Shown here: piece after piece, positions 28,488-36,696 of the stretch
Numbering within the stretch: position 1 is the stretch's first letter
How the letters are laid out: every line of letters starts with the position of its first letter
Assembly (NCBI RefSeq): GCF_001669775.1
Contig: NZ_LXWK01000016.1
Location: forward strand, 682,001 to 746,000
Source: Rheinheimera sp. SA_1
GTDB lineage: Bacteria > Pseudomonadota > Gammaproteobacteria > Enterobacterales > Alteromonadaceae
Length of the DNA stretch: 64,000 bases
Reading direction: 5' to 3'
Program-made: the position numbers and the translations under genes
Notes under the pieces: generated by a model
Told to the model about the DNA's origin: nothing
The model's database searches: none
Seen by the model: only the letters and a program-made list of their open reading frames with translations

Positions 28488-29361
28488 GGAGTTGATCACC
28501 GGCTTCGTTGCTGGCTGCAGCCTCGGTACGACCTTTGGGTGGGCCAAACAAAATGGCTATTTTTGTTTTGAGTCCAGTGCCCTGCTGCCGGTCTTGTTGT
28601 AAATCAAGCCACATCCGCCGCCATTCAAAAAAAGTGATGGTCAGTGGATTCACCGATTCAAAATCTTCGGTGATGCCATAGACACAAGGCACTTCAGCCA
28701 CTTCGGGTTGAAAAGTACCAAACAAACGATCCCAAATCACCAACACCCCAGCGTAATTTTTGTCGATATACAAAGGGTTACAGGCATGGTGCACCCGATG
28801 CCATGCTGGGGTATTAAAAATCAGCCCCAGCACGCCCCAATTAGCGCCCCAGCGGGTATGCACAAAAAACTGGAACGCCAGATTAATTGCCACCACCGCC
28901 AGCACCAGCTGCACGTCAAAACCGAGCAACACCAGCGGTGTCCAGAATAACCACATACCGGAAATTGGGTAAGTCAGACTTTGCCGAAACGCAGTGCTGA
29001 AGTTCATCAGCCGTGAGCTGTGATGCACCACATGCGACGCCCACAACCAGCGAATTTGATGCGAAGCGCGATGAAACCAGTAATAGAGAAAATCCTGCAG
29101 GATAAACAACAGCACTAAGTTGGTCAGATTAAACGGCAGCGAATACACTGCAAACTGGCTCAGCCAAAAGAAAAACGGTAATAACAACAGCAACGACAGC
29201 GCATCACCGGCCTGGTGCATTGCAGCCAGCCCGAGATTGGCCAGACTGTCACGCCAGTGATAAACGCTTTGGCGCTTGCGCTCCGACTGATACCACTCAA
29301 AGGCGATAAACAGGAAAAAAATCGGACTTAACAGGATTAAAATCAATTCAACCGGGATCAC
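28480..29361 (-). CDS. Sterol desaturase / fatty acid hydroxylase family protein
   Basis: A membrane di-iron oxygenase with the His motifs HRASH, HVVHHSS and HRVHHA and about four membrane helices. I prefer the GTG at 29361, which has AGAGG 6 nt upstream and gives about 293 residues. The in-frame ATG at 29391 lies inside a dispersed repeat and has no ribosome site. The substrate is a lipid, but true sterols are unlikely in this organism. Its stop overlaps the LysE-type gene. Confidence 0.88.
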   Translation of the reverse strand: MIPVELILILLSPIFFLFIAFEWYQSERKRQSVYHWRDSLANLGLAAMHQAGDALSLLLLLPFFFWLSQFAVYSLPFNLTNLVLLFILQDFLYYWFHRASHQIRWLWASHVVHHSSRLMNFSTAFRQSLTYPISGMWLFWTPLVLLGFDVQLVLAVVAINLAFQFFVHTRWGANWGVLGLIFNTPAWHRVHHACNPLYIDKNYAGVLVIWDRLFGTFQPEVAEVPCVYGITEDFESVNPLTITFFEWRRMWLDLQQDRQQGTGLKTKIAILFGPPKGRTEAAASNEAGDQLHD

Positions 29362-29379
29362 GGACAACCTCTGCACAAA

Positions 29380-29506
29380 TATACCCGTCATCCTTGAAGA
29401 TTCGGGGTTGTTGCCTTCGCTCGCTCGCCCCAGTCACATAGGACAACTATGCTCCTGGGGTCTCGCTCCTCGTCGCCTACCCGAATCTTCAATGATTTTG
29501 GGTATA
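29380..29506. repeat. Dispersed hairpin repeat, copy A (127 bp)
   Basis: Bounded by TATACCC and GGGTATA. Arms GAAGATTCGGG and CCCGAATCTTC pair perfectly; the centre shares CAGTCACATAGGACAACTAT with copies B and C. It lies between the sterol-desaturase-like gene and the DUF3422 gene. Confidence 0.9.
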
Positions 29507-29839
29507 CTGCTGCGTCAGCAACTGCTTAAACTTCACGTCAATTACAGCGACTTTACGCCAACAGCCCAGTGCTGCAAACCATCCGGCCACAAAAAAACCA
29601 TAATTTTTGCACTGCTTTTGTGCTTTGCTGCGCAATTTGCAGGCATTTCACAGGCCGCTCGAAACATCAAACTTAAAAGTCTTTTAAATTCAATTTCTTG
29701 CATCATGCTTTTGCTGGTATAGCCATTGCAGCACCGTTCACAGACATTGTCGCGAGACTGCCATCTGGCATCGCTAGACTGGCGCCATGCCAACTGCCAG
29801 CAGCCTGCATCAAGCGGCGCAATTCAAGGAGTGTCAATT

Positions 29840-31114
29840 ATGTCTGAATTATGGCTACGCAATCATCCGCAACGCGACTTACTGGAAAAAGAACTGCAAC
29901 AGCGCTTTTTTAAGGCACTGACCGCGCCTTGCCGCATCTGTCATTTTATGCTGACGCTCAACGGAAGTTCGCGCAGCGCCGAGTTTCAATTAATGCAACA
30001 ACGGGCCCGGCAACACGGCATTGAGCTACAAGAAGGCGACACCGATTTAGAGCTGCAATTGGGTGATATTCAGCTGCGCTGGGAGCGGCACAGCGAGTTT
30101 TCCACTTACAGTTTTATTCATCCTGGCGCCAGCGCCAGCTTTGTCGACCCAATGCAGTTGCTACCGGATTTACACTGGTTCAGCGAGCTGCCAGGTCAGT
30201 TATTTAGAGTGGTGCAGCTGATTGTGCTGCCGTCGAGCAGCATCAAGTCCGAACCGGAAATTGCCGGCTTATTTGCCGCCGAACACTGTATCTCCAGTCT
30301 GGTGGCCAGTAATCAGGCACGTATTTGGACCGATTTTCGCAAACACCCTGAAGGCTCCGGCCGGATGCTGGTACAGGACGAAGGGTTGTCGCCAAGCGCA
30401 CTGGCACGATTAGTCCAGCAGCTGTTTGATTTGGGAAACTATCGTAAACTCAGTCTATTAGGCTGGCCATTAACGCGTCAGGCGGTGCACCAGTTGCATC
30501 AACTCGAACAGCAGTTGTCAGATATCACCCACCGCATCGAGCAAAAACAAGGCTCGGACGAGCAACTATTGCAGGAAATCAGTCAGATGGCGGCGCAAAC
30601 CGAACATCTGATCGCCAACAATAGCGCCCGGCTTGAAGCCAGTGGCGCTTATTATCAACTGACGCTGGACCGGCTCAAAGCGCTACGTGAAACACCGTTA
30701 GCCGGGCTGATGTCATTGCAGGATTTTTCAGAGCGAAGGTTAACCCCGGCATTTCGCACGGCGCAGTCGGTGTTGAGTCGTCAGCGCAGTTTATCCAACC
30801 GGCTCGGGCGCTCGACCGAACTGCTACGCACCCGGATTAACCTACAGCTGGAGCGGCAAAATACTGCATTATTGGCGTCGATGGATAAACGAGCTCGCCA
30901 GCAGCTGCATCTGCAAACTGCTGTCGAACGGTTATCAACGGTGGCGATTTGTTATTACGCGGTGCAGTTGTTAGACAAAGCGCTGACGTCGTTAGCAGCG
31001 TTTTATCCACCCTTACCCCTGCAAATTTTACAGGCTTTGAGTTTACCGCTGGTGATTGTCGCGACCGGCTGGGTTTGGTACCGCTTGCGAAAACCAGCGA
31101 AACAGCCGGTTTAA
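29840..31114 (+). CDS. DUF3422 family protein
   Basis: A 424-residue protein starting at the ATG at 29840 behind AAGGAG; the upstream extension is not credible. It begins MSELWLRNHPQRDLLEKELQ, the typical DUF3422 N-terminus, has long helical segments with coiled-coil character (residues about 250-350) and ends with two membrane helices and a basic tail. The family is widespread in proteobacteria without a known function. Its end overlaps the convergent CHASE/PAS gene by 4 bp. The 330 bp upstream (29507-29839) hold only promoter sequence and no gene that I can support. Confidence 0.88.
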   Translation: MSELWLRNHPQRDLLEKELQQRFFKALTAPCRICHFMLTLNGSSRSAEFQLMQQRARQHGIELQEGDTDLELQLGDIQLRWERHSEFSTYSFIHPGASASFVDPMQLLPDLHWFSELPGQLFRVVQLIVLPSSSIKSEPEIAGLFAAEHCISSLVASNQARIWTDFRKHPEGSGRMLVQDEGLSPSALARLVQQLFDLGNYRKLSLLGWPLTRQAVHQLHQLEQQLSDITHRIEQKQGSDEQLLQEISQMAAQTEHLIANNSARLEASGAYYQLTLDRLKALRETPLAGLMSLQDFSERRLTPAFRTAQSVLSRQRSLSNRLGRSTELLRTRINLQLERQNTALLASMDKRARQQLHLQTAVERLSTVAICYYAVQLLDKALTSLAAFYPPLPLQILQALSLPLVIVATGWVWYRLRKPAKQPV

Positions 31115-33390
31115 CCGGCAGCCGGAAACTGCAACTGTAAACTCAGTTGTTGCGATTGTTGCTCTGGAGCTTGAGTTTGCTGATAACTGAATTCACCAGC
31201 CAGCTGCGCTGCCCAAAACCGTGCCGCTTGCAGCCGTTGCTGTAGCAACGTTGTGGCTTGAGCCGGGTTTACCACAAGTGCTGCAAGTTCTTGCGCGCAT
31301 TGTCGGGCTATCACGTCACTCAGCTGCAGTTGCAGCCGGAAGGTTATCCGGGTCTGGAATGGCAGCAGTTCAAGTGTCACGGCACTACCCGGCGTGGCCA
31401 GCACACAAGCCAACTCCAGCAAACCGCAAGCCATTTGCCAGCCGCGATGGCGATCCAGCTTCAACAGTTCACTGATAGATTGCGGCTGCCAGAGCAGCTG
31501 AAGATCTCTGGTTGTGGCTTGTGGCTGATACAACTGCACCACATCGGCAATCAGTTGCACGACTTGGGCCACTGGTACCGAAGGTGGAGAGCTTACTGAC
31601 GGTAAAGGCTGCACCACAGGCTCAGTGCCGGCGAGTGCTTCACAATAAAACTGCAGTAACCAGCTCAGATGCTGCTGCAAAAATAGTCCGCTATCGGCGG
31701 TGGCTGAAGGTGCGGCACAATGTGCCACCGCCAGGCTCACTTCCAACTGACACAAAGCCGCCAGCTGGCGTCGCGTATCCGTCTGTTGTTGCTGCAACGT
31801 CTGATCCTGTATGGTGCAGCAAAGCCTGATCGCATCGCCTTCTGCCGCCCGCACTACATAAAAATGCACCAGACAATACAGCTGCCGTCCCTGGCGGCTA
31901 ACAAACCGGTAATGCTGCAGATCCTGATCCGGGCCATGTGCCAGTAACCGTTGTAAATCCTGCCGAAACAGCGCCAACGCCGATGGATGCAGCAAATCAA
32001 ACAACTGTTGTGGCTCGGGGTTCGGCTGTGGGCCGGTAAAATCGAACATTCGCCACCAGATATCGGCATAGAAGGCGCTGCCAGTGCGTAAATCAAACTC
32101 AAACCAGGCCAGCTGACTGGCTTTGAGTGCCAGACTTTGCCGTTGTTCGTCCAGCAACAGTAATTGGCGTTGTTGCTGCACGTGTTGCTGCAACTGGTCC
32201 GCATGACATTCCGCCTGATACCGGCGTAAGTTCAAATGGCTCAACAACAAAAACAGCAGCACTAAAGCAGCAGAGCCCAACAACACCAATTCGTATTCGG
32301 CCAGCGGTAACAACTCGCGCTCGAACATCTGGTTATTTTTGATGTGTAAAACAAAAGGTTGACCATACCAATCCAGATGACGGTGTTGGTGTAATGCCAC
32401 GGAAGGCAACAACGAAGCGGCCGCTGCTGTTGTGGTGGAAGTTGTGGTTGACGTTGCGGTCGAAGCTACGGCAACACTCCCGCTGCGACGTTCAAACAAC
32501 AACTGCCCGGCATCCACTTCTAAGCCACTTGACCACCGTAGATCAGGCAACACCGTTGCCGGATCACGCCAGCCATCTGGCAAAATATCCTGCACCCGAA
32601 AGGCCGCGTAGACAAAACCTAATAGTGCCGCTTGTTTTTGCTCAGCGGTGGTTAAAGGCACATTGTGTTGATAAAGCGGCAACATCAACACTAAACCGGG
32701 TTGCTGCGCCCGTTCGCCATCCTGTTGCAATGAAACTTTGCCAGTGATGGCCGGCTGATTCAGACTGGCGGCGCGCATCGCGGTTTGCGTCCGTAATGGG
32801 TCGGTTAGCATGTCATAACCCAGCACCTGGCTATTTTGTGGCGTTGCAGGCTGAATATGACTGACGATGGCATAGTGCGAACGATCGCCGCCGGGGTGCA
32901 AAGTGACGGTTGCAACGGATTGCGCTAACCCCTGGCGGCGCTGTAACTCGCGGTTCAGCTGCTCCAGTAAGATCGGTAATTCGACCGCCCGACGGTAACT
33001 GACGACGCCAAGTGCCTGAATACCCGGGTAAAGCTGGGGTAACTTTAAGCTTTCGACATAATGTTGCCATTCGGCCTGACTGACATACTCAGACGACGAC
33101 ACATAAGCCGCATTCGCCGCCAGCAATAATTCGATATGTTTCAGTCGTTGCTGCAGTTGCTGTTCGATCCGGTCGGCATGTTGTTGAAAAACAGCATGCT
33201 GTTGTTGCCGCAAATGTTCGCTGTAATGCTGCCAGTAATAAATAACCAGCGGCAAAATAAAACACAATCCGAGCCAGGTTAGCCAGTTATGGCGACTAAA
33301 CCATAACCGCCAGCCATGGCCAGATACCGGCTGACCAGGCTGACTGTGGTTGAGCGTCGATGGCAGCAACGGTTCGGTGATCAAGGACAA
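31111..33390 (-). CDS. CHASE-PAS membrane sensor with a degenerate kinase-like C-terminus
   Basis: 759 residues: one N-terminal helix (about 33-51), a periplasmic CHASE domain (about 80-300, with YPGIQALGVVSYR), a second helix (about 365-390), a PAS domain (about 415-530, SALALFRQDLQRLL and a PAC-like LYCLVHFYVV) and a Gln-rich C-terminal part. No H-box His and no N or G boxes are visible, so it is probably not an active histidine kinase. Only a TTG fits the frame start, 9 bp after the upp stop, so the exact start is uncertain. Confidence 0.78.
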   Translation of the reverse strand: MSLITEPLLPSTLNHSQPGQPVSGHGWRLWFSRHNWLTWLGLCFILPLVIYYWQHYSEHLRQQQHAVFQQHADRIEQQLQQRLKHIELLLAANAAYVSSSEYVSQAEWQHYVESLKLPQLYPGIQALGVVSYRRAVELPILLEQLNRELQRRQGLAQSVATVTLHPGGDRSHYAIVSHIQPATPQNSQVLGYDMLTDPLRTQTAMRAASLNQPAITGKVSLQQDGERAQQPGLVLMLPLYQHNVPLTTAEQKQAALLGFVYAAFRVQDILPDGWRDPATVLPDLRWSSGLEVDAGQLLFERRSGSVAVASTATSTTTSTTTAAAASLLPSVALHQHRHLDWYGQPFVLHIKNNQMFERELLPLAEYELVLLGSAALVLLFLLLSHLNLRRYQAECHADQLQQHVQQQRQLLLLDEQRQSLALKASQLAWFEFDLRTGSAFYADIWWRMFDFTGPQPNPEPQQLFDLLHPSALALFRQDLQRLLAHGPDQDLQHYRFVSRQGRQLYCLVHFYVVRAAEGDAIRLCCTIQDQTLQQQQTDTRRQLAALCQLEVSLAVAHCAAPSATADSGLFLQQHLSWLLQFYCEALAGTEPVVQPLPSVSSPPSVPVAQVVQLIADVVQLYQPQATTRDLQLLWQPQSISELLKLDRHRGWQMACGLLELACVLATPGSAVTLELLPFQTRITFRLQLQLSDVIARQCAQELAALVVNPAQATTLLQQRLQAARFWAAQLAGEFSYQQTQAPEQQSQQLSLQLQFPAAG

Positions 33391-33399
33391 ACACCCATG

Positions 33400-34053
33400 T
33401 TATTCTTTGCGTCCATAACATAGATCGCCGGCATCACCCAGCCCGGGCACAATATAGGCCTGCTCGTTCAGGCACTGATCGACAGCGCCAAGCCAGAAGG
33501 AAACCGGGAAGTCGAGCTGTTGCTGCAACAAAGCCAGACCTTCCGGCGCCGCTATTGCAGCCGCAATATGTAAACTGCGGGGTTCGCCGTGACGTTTGAG
33601 CAGCTCCCATACTTTTAATAATGACGAACCAGTGGCGAGCATCGGGTCAATTAAAATTAAATCCCGTCCGGCAATCTCCGGCGCAGCGCTGTAACCTAAG
33701 AAAATATCCAGCTCGCTGGCATTGGCGCCTTCCTGTCGATAAGCGCCGACAAAACCACTATCAGCCTGGTCAAACATTTGCAGAAAACCTTCATAAAACG
33801 GTAACCCAGCGCGCATCACACAAATTAATACCGGTTGTTGTTCTAAATTGGCGACGGTGGCAGTGCCAAGACCGGTTTGCAAGGTTGTTTGCTGATAAGG
33901 CAGTTGTTTCGAGACTTCATACGCCAACAATGCGCCCAAGCGTTGTAAATTCTGCCGAAAACGCCAGCGATCTTGCTGAATTTGCGGATCCCGCAGTTGC
34001 CGCAGTATGGTTTGCGCGATGGAAAGTTGTTGTTGTAATTGGAAAATATTCAT
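33400..34053 (-). CDS. upp: Uracil phosphoribosyltransferase
   Basis: Salvages uracil to UMP with PRPP. The start ATG at 34053 follows GGAACC and gives about 217 residues. The PRPP loop ILIDPMLATGSSL and the uracil-binding PGLGDAGDLCYG near the C-terminus are both present. It is followed at 9 bp by the CHASE/PAS gene, probably by chance of operon organisation and not shared function. Confidence 0.94.
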   Translation of the reverse strand: MNIFQLQQQLSIAQTILRQLRDPQIQQDRWRFRQNLQRLGALLAYEVSKQLPYQQTTLQTGLGTATVANLEQQPVLICVMRAGLPFYEGFLQMFDQADSGFVGAYRQEGANASELDIFLGYSAAPEIAGRDLILIDPMLATGSSLLKVWELLKRHGEPRSLHIAAAIAAPEGLALLQQQLDFPVSFWLGAVDQCLNEQAYIVPGLGDAGDLCYGRKE

Positions 34054-34240
34054 AGCAGGTTCCGAAAATGACACTGCCTACAGTGTATACAAGGATTTAG
34101 CAATTTGCGTCTGAAAAATACCGGCTTTTACAACGCTGAACAGTTTGCCCTTGAAAAATAGTGGCCGCTCTCCCATTTCTGACGATAGCCGCGCTGATGG
34201 CAGCGTCTCTTTAACAAGGGTCTTTAGACTTGGGTTTTGA

Positions 34241-35071
34241 ATGAACTGGCAAACCGCAATTATTTTAGTCGTTATGAGCCTGATGATTGGCTGGCTGTTA
34301 TCACCTGTTTGGCGGCAATCGCTTAGAAAACAACGCATTGCCGCGACTCCGTTTCCAACCCGCTGGCGCAAAATTTTAAAGCAGCAATTGCCGTTGTATC
34401 GTGCATTACCGGCAGATTTACAGCTGCGACTGAAAAAACTCATTCAGCTGTTTCTGGCGGAAAAGCAATTTATTGGCTGTGAAGGCCTGGAAATAACCGA
34501 CGAAATCCGCATCAATATTGCTGCACAAGCCTGTTTATTAATGCTGAATCGCCCCACCCAACTGTTTCCGAATTTAAAAACTATTCTGGTGTACCCGGCG
34601 GCTTATCAGGTGCCACAAACCCAGCCAGATGCAGCCGGTGTGGTGCATGACCAGGTGCAAATCAGGCTCGGCGAGTCCTGGCAACAAGGTAAAGTGGTGT
34701 TATCTTGGCCAGACAGTCAGCACGGCGCCGCCGATCCAACTGACGGCCACAATGTGGTGCTGCATGAATTTGCCCATCAACTGGATCAGGAAAATGGTGC
34801 TGCCAACGGGGCGCCGTTTCTGGCCAGCACTGAAGCGTATCGGGTGTGGAGCAAGGTTTTGGGCAGCGAATTTCAGACGTTGCAGCAGCGTTTGGCGCAA
34901 GGACTGCCTTCGTTATTTGACCCTTATGCAGCAACCAATCCAGCGGAATTTTTTGCGGTAATCACCGAAGTGTTTTTTGAACAAGGCCAGTTATTTCAGC
35001 AACAACATCCGGCGCTTTATCAGCAACTCAAGCAATATTACCGGCTGGATCCGGCGTTATGGAGCCAATAA
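34241..35071 (+). CDS. mtfA: MtfA-family zinc peptidase
   Basis: A 276-residue M90-family protein. The zinc motif HEFAHQLDQENG is visible at about residue 173, and the downstream Glu in AVITEVFFEQ completes the site. Unlike E. coli MtfA it begins with a membrane helix (IILVVMSLMIGWLL), as in many environmental homologues. In E. coli MtfA binds the repressor Mlc and has aminopeptidase activity. The upstream ribosome site is weak. A short CCTCGG/CCGAGG hairpin lies just after the gene (35084-35097). Confidence 0.9.
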   Translation: MNWQTAIILVVMSLMIGWLLSPVWRQSLRKQRIAATPFPTRWRKILKQQLPLYRALPADLQLRLKKLIQLFLAEKQFIGCEGLEITDEIRINIAAQACLLMLNRPTQLFPNLKTILVYPAAYQVPQTQPDAAGVVHDQVQIRLGESWQQGKVVLSWPDSQHGAADPTDGHNVVLHEFAHQLDQENGAANGAPFLASTEAYRVWSKVLGSEFQTLQQRLAQGLPSLFDPYAATNPAEFFAVITEVFFEQGQLFQQQHPALYQQLKQYYRLDPALWSQ

Positions 35072-35200
35072 GGTTTTTTAGAGCCTCGGAGCCGAGGATG
35101 ACGGGTTTAAATTAGGTTTTCCTTATTCAGCCATGATTCAGTGGCTGACGACGATATTCATTGCAACGCCATCGTTGGAATATCGCCGCAGGAGGCATAT

Positions 35201-35857
35201 ATGAACAACACTCGTCCAGACAGCGCTCATCATCAAAGTAACCAGCCGAAGCTGTTACTTGCGCAAACTCACCGCGTGATCCAATGCGACATCAATCCTG
35301 AACTGGATCACCGCGGCAATGCAGGCAACAGCAATATGGATCGCCAACCTGCCAAGCAACATCTGGCAGAAAATGCCCAAGGCGGCCGCTGGCAGCAACT
35401 GCTGCAAAGCCTGAAAAAAATCATCCTGCCCGGGTTATTGACGTTAAGCACAGTACTGGTGCCGCAGGCTCAGGCGCGGGATGTCAGCATCAGCGTGCAA
35501 GGGCAAATTCAGCCGGGCGTTTATGGTCAAATCCAGGTCGGTCAACCGACGGTGCGGGTTTACCAGCAGCCGGTTTACCAACAACCTGTTTATCGTGAAC
35601 CGGTGCACGTACATCAGGATTACGCGCCACAATTCGCACCACAAACAGTATACGTGCAGACTGTGCTGGTGCAGGCACCGAAAAAACATCGCAAACACTG
35701 GAAAAAATATTGCCATCATTACGGCGCCTGTCAGCAACGGGTGCAGTTTGTGGAAGTGGATTACCGGCCACGTCAGTATGAAAAAGTCTATGTTTACCAT
35801 GAACGTGACCACGGCCGTCGTGAGGAAAAACGCCATTACCACCGTGGTCATGATTAA
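35201..35857 (+). CDS. Hypothetical His/Tyr-rich exported protein
   Basis: The ATG at 35201 has a full AGGAGG upstream, so this start is sure. The 218 residues begin with a polar, Gln/Asn/His-rich stretch of about 75 residues before a single hydrophobic segment (ILPGLLTLSTVLVPQAQA). The rest holds short VYQQP repeats and a basic His-rich tail (KKHRKHWKKYCHHYG and REEKRHYHRGHD). It is probably exported, and metal or nucleic-acid binding is possible. The long polar N-region before the export signal is odd. I do not recognise a family. Confidence 0.75.
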   Translation: MNNTRPDSAHHQSNQPKLLLAQTHRVIQCDINPELDHRGNAGNSNMDRQPAKQHLAENAQGGRWQQLLQSLKKIILPGLLTLSTVLVPQAQARDVSISVQGQIQPGVYGQIQVGQPTVRVYQQPVYQQPVYREPVHVHQDYAPQFAPQTVYVQTVLVQAPKKHRKHWKKYCHHYGACQQRVQFVEVDYRPRQYEKVYVYHERDHGRREEKRHYHRGHD

Positions 35858-35973
35858 TTCATGCAGCGGAGTTCAGCGCTCTGACTAAAAACGACAACCG
35901 GAAAAAAAGGTCGCACTTTGCCTGACAACTCAGGATAATGGCGGCCTTTTCGTCCATCAGGAACTTTTTATTC

Positions 35974-36456
35974 ATGAAGATCAGCCAAAATACCGTGGTG
36001 CAACTGCACTATAAACTCAGTGATGAAAACGGCTTGCTGGAAAGCTCAGCCCAAAGCGAACCGCTGTTATATCTGCACGGTCACCAAAATATGTTACCGG
36101 CAATTGAAGCTGCACTTACCGACAAAACCATCGGCGATAAGCTGGATCTGGTGTTAGCACCAGCCGATGCATACGGCGAGCGCCGTGACGACGCAGTACA
36201 AAGCGTGATGGTCAAACATCTGCAAGGCGCCAAAAAATGGAAAGCCGGCATGACCGCAGTGGTTGAGACCGAACAAGGCCCACGCCAGGTGACTATCGTC
36301 AAAATCGGCATGTTTAAAGCTGAAGTCGATACCAACCACCCACTGGCTGGTAAAACGCTGACCTTCAACTTTGAAGTGCTGGATGTACGTGCCGCCTCTG
36401 ACGAAGAAATTGCCCATGGTCATGCGCACGGTGTTGGCGGTCATCACCACCACTGA
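35974..36456 (+). CDS. slyD: SlyD-type FKBP peptidyl-prolyl isomerase
   Basis: A 160-residue FKBP-type prolyl isomerase and chaperone with an IF (insert-in-flap) domain. Starting at the ATG at 35974 gives MKISQNTVVQLHYKLSDENG, the SlyD N-terminus; the frame runs 36 bp further upstream without support. The His-rich tail HGHAHGVGGHHHH binds nickel or zinc, as in SlyD, but is shorter than in E. coli. It stands alone, followed by repeat copy B. Confidence 0.92.
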   Translation: MKISQNTVVQLHYKLSDENGLLESSAQSEPLLYLHGHQNMLPAIEAALTDKTIGDKLDLVLAPADAYGERRDDAVQSVMVKHLQGAKKWKAGMTAVVETEQGPRQVTIVKIGMFKAEVDTNHPLAGKTLTFNFEVLDVRAASDEEIAHGHAHGVGGHHHH

Positions 36457-36462
36457 TATCTG

Positions 36463-36590
36463 TATACCCTTCATCCTTGAAGTTGCAGGGTTGTTGCCGT
36501 CGCTCGCTCGCCCCAGTCACATAGGACAACTATGCTCCTGGGGTCTCGTTCACTCGTCGCCTACCTGCAACGTCAATGATTTTGGGTATA
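36463..36590. repeat. Dispersed hairpin repeat, copy B (128 bp)
   Basis: Begins TATACCC and ends GGGTATA. Arms TTGAAGTTGCAGG and CCTGCAACGTCAA pair with one mismatch. Most similar to copy A in the centre. It lies between slyD and the penicillin-binding protein gene. Confidence 0.9.
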
Positions 36591-36696
36591 GTTTTAGTGC
36601 AAAACATTAGTGACAAACGAAGATGGATTAGAAAATTCAGCTGCAATGACCGGCCAAACCAGTTAAAATCCGCCGCTGAGCCAGCCGCCACTCTAA

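Noticed and set aside
29408-29722. 104-residue plus-strand frame upstream of DUF3422
   Set aside because: Its first third is the dispersed repeat, and a very similar frame appears in repeat copy B; no ribosome site.
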